DNA from: Actinomycetes bacterium
Lineage (GTDB): Bacteria > Actinomycetota > Acidimicrobiia > Acidimicrobiales > Acidimicrobiaceae
Reading direction: 5' to 3'
Assembly: GCA_021805205.1 (NCBI GenBank)
Contig: JAJZFV010000002.1
Span: 186,001-250,000, forward strand
DNA: 64,000 nt
Within the stretch, counting starts at the first letter, position 1. Each line of letters opens with the position of its first letter. Positions 56,825 to 64,000 of this stretch are shown here, piece by piece. The translations under genes and the position numbers were made by a program. The notes below the pieces were generated by a model. It worked only from the letters and a program-made list of their open reading frames with translations, was not told the DNA's origin and did not search any database.

Positions 56825-58651
56825 GTGACCACAACTAATGACTACGCCTCTCTTTATCGTCGCTTTCGACCTCAGCGCTTCAGTGAAGTCTTAGGACAAG
56901 ATCACGTAACCAATGCCCTTCGAAACGCCGTCAAAAACGGTCGAGTGGGCCACGCATACCTCTTCTCCGGACCAAGAGGAACTGGCAAGACCTCGTCGGC
57001 GAGAATCCTCGCTAAGGCCCTCAACTGCACCAATCGCGTCGACGGCGAACCCTGTTGTGAATGCAGCTCGTGTATTTCGATCGCAGAGGGTCGTTCGATG
57101 GACGTCATCGAGGTCGATGCCGCCTCTAATAGTGGTGTCGATGCCATCAAAAACCTTATTGCATTGGCACCAGTCGGAACCGTAGGTGAGTGGAAGGTCT
57201 ACATCCTCGACGAAGTTCACATGCTAACTACCGCAGCTTCTAACGCTCTACTAAAGACCTTGGAAGAGCCCCCTTCCCATGTAATCTTCGTGCTAGCGAC
57301 CACAGATCCCCAAAAAGTACTGCCGACGATTGCATCAAGAACGCAGTCCTTTGAATTTCGCCTCCTCGACCAAGATACCCTAGAAGAGCTAGTGAGCAGC
57401 GTTCTTTCCCGTGCCGAACTCGAGATCGACACCGATGGAGTCGGTTACGTCGTCAAGAAGGGTAGGGGCTCCGCTAGAGATACCCTTTCGTTCTTAGATC
57501 AGGTGGTAGCACTAGGATCGATCGACGATTCAGCTCGAGGGATCGAAGAGATCTTTTCAGCGGTCGTCGAAGAAGACGCCGTCAAAGTCCTACAGGGGGT
57601 TGACCTCGCCTCCAAAAAGGGGTTAGAGCCAGCGCGAATCGTAGCCGAGCTCTCCTCTCTAGCAAGGGAGGCGTTTATATCGTCCCTTGCCCCTAACTAT
57701 ACAAAGTCCAACCTTCCCACGAGGCGGATCGTCCGCATCATCGAAACCCTTGGAGAGGCCTCCACAAAGTTCCGAGATAACCTAGATCCACGTGGAATCC
57801 TCGAAGCAACCTTAATAAAGTTGGCCCTTCGCCCAAGTGGCCTCGAAAAAGAGGTTGAAGAGTTTGTTGTGGCAGAGGTAAATCGCGCCATCAACTACGT
57901 CATAAAGGAGTATCTTCCGCAACTAGGAGATAGGTCGAATGGGGGTTCGACACCGACTAACTTGGCTTCAACGCCTGCGTTCGCCAGCAGCCCTAGCCAA
58001 GACAACAACCACGGGGAACGAGTACAGAGCGCACCGCAGTCTGCTGCTGCAAACATCGCACAAGTCCGGGACAACCTCCAGAATGCACCGATTCGAAAGC
58101 CGCCAGAGCCTTCTCTCTCGGGACGACTCGGTGCCCCTAGCACCTCCGTCGGCTCTCGACTACAGCCACCGGCTGCGTCGGCCCCAAAAGCTGAGCCACA
58201 CCTAGCTGAGCCACCAAAGGATACTCAAAGTCAATCAGTCGGCGTAAAGGCGGCTCAGATGCCAGCCCAGAGTGGCCGTCCCTATATCCCAGGGATGATT
58301 CAGAGCGAATGGCGAGCCATCGTTGCCTCATTGAAATTTCCCAGATTTGAGATAACGGTTCTAGAAGATGCCACCGTTACCGAGGTTGGAGAACGTCTAG
58401 AGGTGGCGTCGAGTAATTCACTTTTAAAAGATCGTATCGAAGCGAAGTTACCAGAGTTAAAAGCAGAGATCAACCGCAGATTTCCGAGTTGGAAGGGTTA
58501 CGTTACCTTAGTACAACTTTCAGAAGAGAGCCCCGATGACGAGGAGGATCCGATCCATGAGGTCGGCGAAGAGCTCGACCGCAGAGCCGTGCAACGTCAG
58601 ATCTTAAATGTATTTCCAAATGCTAAATTCAGCGCGATTGAAAAGGCGTAA
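56825..58651 (+). CDS. dnaX: DNA polymerase III subunit gamma/tau
   Basis: YRRFRPQRFSEVLGQDHVTNALRNAV, AYLFSGPRGTGKTSSARILAKALNC, zinc-binding CCECSSC, YILDEVHMLTTAASNALLKTLEEPP. Confidence 0.96.
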   Translation: MTTTNDYASLYRRFRPQRFSEVLGQDHVTNALRNAVKNGRVGHAYLFSGPRGTGKTSSARILAKALNCTNRVDGEPCCECSSCISIAEGRSMDVIEVDAASNSGVDAIKNLIALAPVGTVGEWKVYILDEVHMLTTAASNALLKTLEEPPSHVIFVLATTDPQKVLPTIASRTQSFEFRLLDQDTLEELVSSVLSRAELEIDTDGVGYVVKKGRGSARDTLSFLDQVVALGSIDDSARGIEEIFSAVVEEDAVKVLQGVDLASKKGLEPARIVAELSSLAREAFISSLAPNYTKSNLPTRRIVRIIETLGEASTKFRDNLDPRGILEATLIKLALRPSGLEKEVEEFVVAEVNRAINYVIKEYLPQLGDRSNGGSTPTNLASTPAFASSPSQDNNHGERVQSAPQSAAANIAQVRDNLQNAPIRKPPEPSLSGRLGAPSTSVGSRLQPPAASAPKAEPHLAEPPKDTQSQSVGVKAAQMPAQSGRPYIPGMIQSEWRAIVASLKFPRFEITVLEDATVTEVGERLEVASSNSLLKDRIEAKLPELKAEINRRFPSWKGYVTLVQLSEESPDDEEDPIHEVGEELDRRAVQRQILNVFPNAKFSAIEKA

Positions 58652-58661
58652 AGGCTAATAG

Positions 58662-59261
58662 ATGGCATTTACTAAGTCAATGCAGAGCCTCATAGACGAG
58701 TTCTCAAAGCTTCCCGGGATCGGCCCTAAATCGGCTCAACGAATAGCCTTTCACCTCTTGAAGAGCGACGCTCTAGATAGCGAGAGGCTAGCTAGCGCCA
58801 TCGTAGAGAGCAGGCGTGCTACAAAGTGGTGTACTACCTGCTACAACTTGAGTGAAGAAGATACCTGTTCTATCTGCGCATCGGAGCAGCGGGACAAAGA
58901 CGTCATCTGTGTGGTAGAAGAGCCTCGGGATGTAATCGCCATTGAGCGCACACGAGAGTTCAATGGCTTATACCACGTACTTCAAGGTGCCCTAAATCCA
59001 ATAGAAGGTATCGGCCCCGACAAAATTCGAATCAAAGAGCTCCTCGAGCGCCTCTCGTCGTCGACCGTAAGTGAAGTTATCATCTGCACTAACCCCAATA
59101 TTGAGGGAGAGGCAACGGCGATGTTCATCGCTAGAACCCTAACTCCACTTGGTATTAAGGTGAGCCGGCTCGCTAGTGGGGTGCCCGTAGGTGGAGACCT
59201 CGAATACGCCGATGAACTAACTCTTGGGCGAGCCATCGAAGGACGCCGATCTATCAATTAA
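58662..59261 (+). CDS. recR: Recombination mediator RecR
   Basis: LIDEFSKLPGIGPKSAQRIAFHLL, Cys4 zinc finger CTTCYNLSEEDTCSIC, Toprim VVEEPRDVIAIE. Confidence 0.96.
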   Translation: MAFTKSMQSLIDEFSKLPGIGPKSAQRIAFHLLKSDALDSERLASAIVESRRATKWCTTCYNLSEEDTCSICASEQRDKDVICVVEEPRDVIAIERTREFNGLYHVLQGALNPIEGIGPDKIRIKELLERLSSSTVSEVIICTNPNIEGEATAMFIARTLTPLGIKVSRLASGVPVGGDLEYADELTLGRAIEGRRSIN

Positions 59262-59347
59262 CAAAAGGGAGGGGGCGCACCTCCTCCACTTAGGTTGCGC
59301 CCAGCTATCGAAGAGATACCTCCTATTTAGAGCATTAAAAGGGTTGC

Positions 59348-60277
59348 TCAGTGGTGGTGGCCTAGATCAGTAGTTCTACCACCGCGCTCCAACCAGAGGC
59401 CGAGGCCAGCTGCATTGGAGTGGATGCCATTTAGAGTATCGAAACGCTCGATCGCCTCGGCACTAACCGATGCGTCGGCCTCTCCGAATTGGCTATATAG
59501 GGCATCTTCTATGGAACGCCCCTCGGAGAATGCACTCTCTGCAACTGTTGCCCAGGTAATCAACGACTCTTTTGCCTCATCGAGAAGCTCATCTGAGTTA
59601 TCGAAGATACCGTAGTGGGCAAAGCCCAACTTGACTGGCTTTCTATCTTTGAACTTATCTAACGAATTGATAGCGGCCGCCAAGTCAAAGTCAGCTGGTG
59701 GGGTAGCAGGGCGCAACAACCTTACCTCAGGTAGAAGTACCCCTGCTGCATCTCCAGTAAAGACTATCCCTGATTGAGGATCAAAGAAACCGAGGTGGTG
59801 CTTGGCATGGCCTGGAGAGTCGATAACCTCGATCGATCTAGATGGCCCAATCTCAATTTTTTCCCCATCTTCGACTACCACGATTCTGGCGGCATCGGTA
59901 GGAGAGAGCCTTCCATAGAGTGAATCGAGCTTTTCGCCATAGACCATCTCGGCACTTGCCACCAAGCGTGATGGATCGGCCAAGTGCCGTGCCCCCCGAG
60001 AGTGGACAAAGACCTTGGCCTTTGGAAAGGCGGCTGCAATGTCACCTACACCGCCAGCGTGATCTAAGTGAATGTGTGTCAAAGCAATACCGAATAGGTC
60101 GTCGGGGCCAACCCCAAGTGCAGCAAGCTCACTCATGACAGTATCTACTGAACTCTGAGAACCCACCTCAATAAGGACCGGCTTATCACCGGTGATCAGG
60201 TAGCCCGAGGTGATGTGCTCCCACCCGCCCAACTTAGTATCGATCTCCAATACACCATCGCTTACATTTCGACTCAT
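59348..60277 (-). CDS. MBL-fold metallo-hydrolase
   Basis: ALTHIHLDHAGGVGDIAAAFPKAKVFVHSRGARHLADPSRL (HxHxDH), VIDSPGHAKHHLGFFDP, VFTGDAAG. Confidence 0.92.
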   Translation of the reverse strand: MSRNVSDGVLEIDTKLGGWEHITSGYLITGDKPVLIEVGSQSSVDTVMSELAALGVGPDDLFGIALTHIHLDHAGGVGDIAAAFPKAKVFVHSRGARHLADPSRLVASAEMVYGEKLDSLYGRLSPTDAARIVVVEDGEKIEIGPSRSIEVIDSPGHAKHHLGFFDPQSGIVFTGDAAGVLLPEVRLLRPATPPADFDLAAAINSLDKFKDRKPVKLGFAHYGIFDNSDELLDEAKESLITWATVAESAFSEGRSIEDALYSQFGEADASVSAEAIERFDTLNGIHSNAAGLGLWLERGGRTTDLGHHH

Positions 60278-60419
60278 CCTTCCAACGTTACTTCAAAGGT
60301 GTCAAGTGCGCCGAATTAATTGCAAATAGAGCAGATATTGGGGGCAAAACAGACGATTTCTCCACTTCAGATACCACCTTAAACCAAAGCAGCGGCTGTG
60401 AAGTAGAATAATCTCGGTC

Positions 60420-61478
60420 ATGATCCCTGCTCCATATGTCACAAAAGCAAAGAGTTCTCTGCGTCAATTTATATCCGTTCTAGCAACCTTCACCGTCGCG
60501 GCATATCTAGTTGGTTTCGCTCGAAGGAGCACAGCTACCTCTTCCATGCAATTAACCTCCAAAAAGATGCCAAAAGCAGCACCGCCAGATGGCACCATCA
60601 TCCACCCACTAGCCCTTTGGAGCGTTCACGGCGTAACCCTCGAGAACTACCCCCAACTCTGGTACTCACCAACGAACCTGCGGCCAATGATCCCCGGAGC
60701 AGATCCGACCGAGGGGGTCTGGTCTCCAATAGGCACCAACGCAGGACCGGGATATGCAACCTTCGAGACCTTTGTAACCCCATATGCCGGAGGCCCTAAA
60801 GTATCCGTAGCCTGGATAAACCAAGACTATGCCAAAGTTCAGATGTTCGCAGGAACCTCCCAGCCCGGAGGATCGTGGCCCTACGAAGGATCGATACCTC
60901 AAAGCCTGTGGCCAAAGCTCATCGGTGCCTTTGAGGGAGGATTTATCTTCAACCAATCCAACGGCGGTTGGTATGCAGACGGTCGGTACGGAATGCCCCT
61001 AGTTCAAGGGGCGGCATCGATAGTCTCCTACAGTAACGGAACCATAGACATCGGTCAATGGGGTAGAGAGGTCTCGATGACTTCGGCGGTAACCGGGGTC
61101 CGGCAGAATTTGATTCCATTGGTCGACAATGGTCAGGTGGTAGCAGCCGCTAACTACAACCCCCTCGTAACTTGGGGGTTTTCACTTGGAAACATCCTAA
61201 ACACCTGGCGCAGTGGCCTAGGAATCACCGCTACAGGAGCACTGATCTACGTCGGAGGACCGGGGCTATCGCCGGCCAATCTCGGTGCGATACTGGTCTG
61301 GGCAGGAGCTATACGCGGTATGCAACTCGATATGAACCCCTACTGGGTCAATTACATCCAGTACACCTACGGCCAAAGTGGCCTCCAAGGAAGTGACTTG
61401 CTTCCTAATATGAACCTCGGCCCATCCCACTACCTAAATGGCTTCTGGAGAGACTTTCTAGCGGTCTTCCTCAGGTAA
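60420..61478 (+). CDS. Secreted phosphodiester-glycosidase-like (NAGPA/DUF2233-related) protein
   Basis: N-terminal TM/signal; AFEGGFIFNQSNGGWYADGRYGMPLVQGAASIVSYSNGTIDIGQWGREVSMT, WRSGLGITATGALIYVGGPGLSPANLGAILVWAGAIRGMQLDMNPYWV. Confidence 0.75.
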   Translation: MIPAPYVTKAKSSLRQFISVLATFTVAAYLVGFARRSTATSSMQLTSKKMPKAAPPDGTIIHPLALWSVHGVTLENYPQLWYSPTNLRPMIPGADPTEGVWSPIGTNAGPGYATFETFVTPYAGGPKVSVAWINQDYAKVQMFAGTSQPGGSWPYEGSIPQSLWPKLIGAFEGGFIFNQSNGGWYADGRYGMPLVQGAASIVSYSNGTIDIGQWGREVSMTSAVTGVRQNLIPLVDNGQVVAAANYNPLVTWGFSLGNILNTWRSGLGITATGALIYVGGPGLSPANLGAILVWAGAIRGMQLDMNPYWVNYIQYTYGQSGLQGSDLLPNMNLGPSHYLNGFWRDFLAVFLR

Positions 61479-61569
61479 AGATTTTCACCCTAAGTGAATA
61501 TTTTTAAGTAAAAATGATCCAACTAAAGGCAGAAAGTGCCATTAGGCTTTCATGAAGTCGCTCACATGA

Positions 61570-64000
61570 ATTGAAATAAGCTTCGGATTTAAGGGGATTG
61601 CAATAGACCCACGAGAAGGGCGCCTATATCTAGAGCAGTATCTAGGCACTCACGCGAAGACTCGAGTCGTTATCAATGAGTCTGGGCAGATCACAGCTCC
61701 AGATATAGGTGATGCTATATCGGTTATCCTGGCTTGCATCCAAGATGGCCACGACGAATCTTGCGACCACAGCAACTCCATTTACGACTTCGCGCGGGCT
61801 TCGGTTTTGGAAGAGGACTTTCGCCACGGTCTAGACGAGACCTTTAAAGAATTACGCGAGAGAGGGATCGACACCGATACACCTTCGCCAAGCAACAAGA
61901 TCGTCTCGCTTTCGCTCTCGATCTTTGAATCGCGTTATCGCGCTGCGATGAAGGCGATAGTGGACGGGGAGAAAAGCTTCAAAGAGTCCCTCATCTCACT
62001 GCTACTTCTTCTATCCACCAACGAGGAGGCCTTTAGCCACCTCTCAGAGGGAAACGTTGTTGACGCTATCAACCAGCTCGTAGCCCACTCCATAATGGGA
62101 ATATCGGCCCTCTTTACCAATACCAACTCCCCATTTTCGATCGCCTCTTACAACAGCGAAGGGCGCTCTTTGATCGACTCGATAAAGGAGGTGCTCCTTA
62201 CCGAGGAGATCACCTCTCTCCTGGCGAATCCCCCCTTTACCGAACCGATCATAACCACCCTCGAGATCGGTGGCGATAGAGCTCAAAACCAAAGAAGGCT
62301 AACCTCTCTTTTGATTCCGATCGAGATATCGATGACTAGAAATGGGACACTGGTCCTGCTAAGTGAAGTTGAGATTGTCGATCCGGGGCAGATTCGAAAG
62401 GTAGCTCACGCCATTAAGGTAGGAGTTGAGCGAGTCTTTCGCCTCCTAAGAGAGCGTCAAAGCTCAGCTCGACTTACCAAACTTCAGGAGATTCGAGAGC
62501 AGATAGTAGATTCTACCTCAATCGACACCATCGATATCGTTAGAGAGATATCTATCGAGCTCTACCAGTCGGATTTGGTCCTCGGAGGTGCGGTAATCAA
62601 GTACTCGGTAGATGAGAACCGGACCTTTTCTTTTTCCATCACCGACCTATTTGATCCAAAGGGGCTCTTTATCGGTTTGGAAGGTTGGAGGGCCGATCTT
62701 CCCTTCGACATGGCTACCCCACTGATCGCCGCTGTAGTGGAGGCTAAACCCATCGTAACGCCTGGCCTACCGACAGCTAGTAGCGACATCGTAGGCATTG
62801 ATAACACTACAGCGCTGCTGCTCCAATCGACCTCTGCAGTCAGGATTCCACTTTCCAACAGTGACGGAAGGTCTGGGTACATATCCCTGACGCTAGTTAC
62901 TGATACCGAGCAAGAGCTACTAGATAGCAGCTTTCTAAATCACTTCGAAGATCTCCTCAATTTAGCTGCGTCCCAGGTTCAAAATAACGCAACGCGGCGA
63001 CAGTCACAGTGGATCGCTCAACTAAACGAGACCCTACTAAACGCGACGTCATCGTCGATCACAGCCTCATCGGAGACACAGCTTCTCATCGCTATTTGCA
63101 ATGCCCTTCTTACTCCAGGCCGTTTTCGCTCGGCCTTCTATGTAAAGCCGAATCTAAACTCTCAACTGCTGCAACCAGTAGCGGCCGCAGGTGTGGATCT
63201 CCAAGAGCTAGCAAGAAATCGGGTGCCACTATATCCAACTCCAAAGCAGACTCTGGCACAAACGGCCTACATTACCGGTGAGACCGCGATTCAAAACCAC
63301 CTAGTAGATACCGCCGAGAGCCACCTGCATAGTAAGTACGTCGATGCAAAAGGATGGCAGTCGGTTATAGCAGTGCCCATAAAGCGACCAAGTGGCACCG
63401 AAGTCCAAGGGGTACTGGTGGTGACCTCGACAGAAGAGGGTGTCTTCCAAGGTAACGTAATCAAAGTAATAAAGACGGTCTCGCTTTTAGTGGAGCATAT
63501 GCTCTCCGAGATCGCCTTAAAAAAGGCGTTACGAGAGGAAAAATCTCGACTCACCGAGATCGTAAGTCGCGACTACCTAACCGACATCTACAATCGGCGC
63601 GCCTTTGAACGCGAGGCAGTTCGAGCCATGCGCCTTCACGGGAGTGGAATCATGGCAGTTGGCATCCTAGACCTCGATGGCTTTAAGTTGCTCAATGACA
63701 CCAAGGGGCATCGGGTGGGCGACAACCTCCTAAAGAGCTTGGCCAAGTCGATGAGCGCCTCCCTCAAGGAGCGCGAATTTATGGCGCGCCTAGGGGGTGA
63801 CGAGTTCGGCTTCTTTATCCACCTCGAAGAGGCGAGTGACTTAGATGAGTTCGTAGAGAGAATGAACCGATCCTTTAGGCGCCAGCGCCACGAGATTAAG
63901 GTTACTGGAAGCTTTGGATGGTCCTTCTTCCCCAACGACGGCACCACTTACGATAGCCTTATCCTCAAGGCCGATGAGGCACTCTATGCCGCCAAAGCCA
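61570..64000 (+). CDS. GAF/GGDEF-type diguanylate cyclase, truncated by window end (start uncertain)
   Basis: Single open frame from the TGA at 61567 to the window edge; RDYLTDIYNRRAFEREAVRAMRL...LDLDGFKLLNDTKGHRVGDNLLKSLAKSM...ARLGGDEFGFFIHLE. First canonical starts are TTG 61807 and ATG 61948. Confidence 0.85.
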   Translation, partial: MEISFGFKGIAIDPREGRLYLEQYLGTHAKTRVVINESGQITAPDIGDAISVILACIQDGHDESCDHSNSIYDFARASVLEEDFRHGLDETFKELRERGIDTDTPSPSNKIVSLSLSIFESRYRAAMKAIVDGEKSFKESLISLLLLLSTNEEAFSHLSEGNVVDAINQLVAHSIMGISALFTNTNSPFSIASYNSEGRSLIDSIKEVLLTEEITSLLANPPFTEPIITTLEIGGDRAQNQRRLTSLLIPIEISMTRNGTLVLLSEVEIVDPGQIRKVAHAIKVGVERVFRLLRERQSSARLTKLQEIREQIVDSTSIDTIDIVREISIELYQSDLVLGGAVIKYSVDENRTFSFSITDLFDPKGLFIGLEGWRADLPFDMATPLIAAVVEAKPIVTPGLPTASSDIVGIDNTTALLLQSTSAVRIPLSNSDGRSGYISLTLVTDTEQELLDSSFLNHFEDLLNLAASQVQNNATRRQSQWIAQLNETLLNATSSSITASSETQLLIAICNALLTPGRFRSAFYVKPNLNSQLLQPVAAAGVDLQELARNRVPLYPTPKQTLAQTAYITGETAIQNHLVDTAESHLHSKYVDAKGWQSVIAVPIKRPSGTEVQGVLVVTSTEEGVFQGNVIKVIKTVSLLVEHMLSEIALKKALREEKSRLTEIVSRDYLTDIYNRRAFEREAVRAMRLHGSGIMAVGILDLDGFKLLNDTKGHRVGDNLLKSLAKSMSASLKEREFMARLGGDEFGFFIHLEEASDLDEFVERMNRSFRRQRHEIKVTGSFGWSFFPNDGTTYDSLILKADEALYAAKA

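Noticed and set aside
57601-57630. Possible programmed frameshift site tccaaaaagggg in dnaX
   Set aside because: In-frame heptamer is C AAA AAG, not the strong A AAA AAG slippery site; no nearby early stop or stem-loop identified.
1-64000. CRISPR array, prophage, transposon or biosynthetic gene cluster
   Set aside because: Looked for regularly spaced repeats, transposase/integrase motifs and large modular enzymes; none visible.

Overview
The window is about 64 kb of actinobacterial chromosome. Protein content (LLM/F420-type oxidoreductase, paired ArsA/Get3-like ATPases, AccE-like subunit, Thr/Ala-rich secreted proteins, iron-transport and arsenic genes) suggests an Acidimicrobiia-like organism, possibly an acidophilic iron oxidiser; that taxonomy is inference. 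I support about 51 protein genes, 3 tRNAs (Pro-CGG, Ser-GGA, Ser-CGA), one SRP RNA and a set of hairpins/terminators. The CDS running off each window edge are missing from the ORF track: a membrane protein N-terminus on the left and a GGDEF protein on the right. Main signals: (1) much of an ethylmalonyl-CoA pathway split over three loci (hbd-ecm, acyl-CoA carboxylase beta+epsilon, and mmsA/epi/ccr/thiolase); (2) an extracytosolic flavin electron-transfer operon (ferric-reductase-like protein, FMN-binding protein, ApbE); (3) an arsR/aquaporin/arsC arsenic locus with a palindromic operator; (4) a Fe3+-type ABC transporter coupled to an FTR1-like COG4280 membrane protein; (5) an orphan AAA15/RloA-like ATPase. 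I found no CRISPR array, prophage, transposase or clearly new multi-gene defence system.
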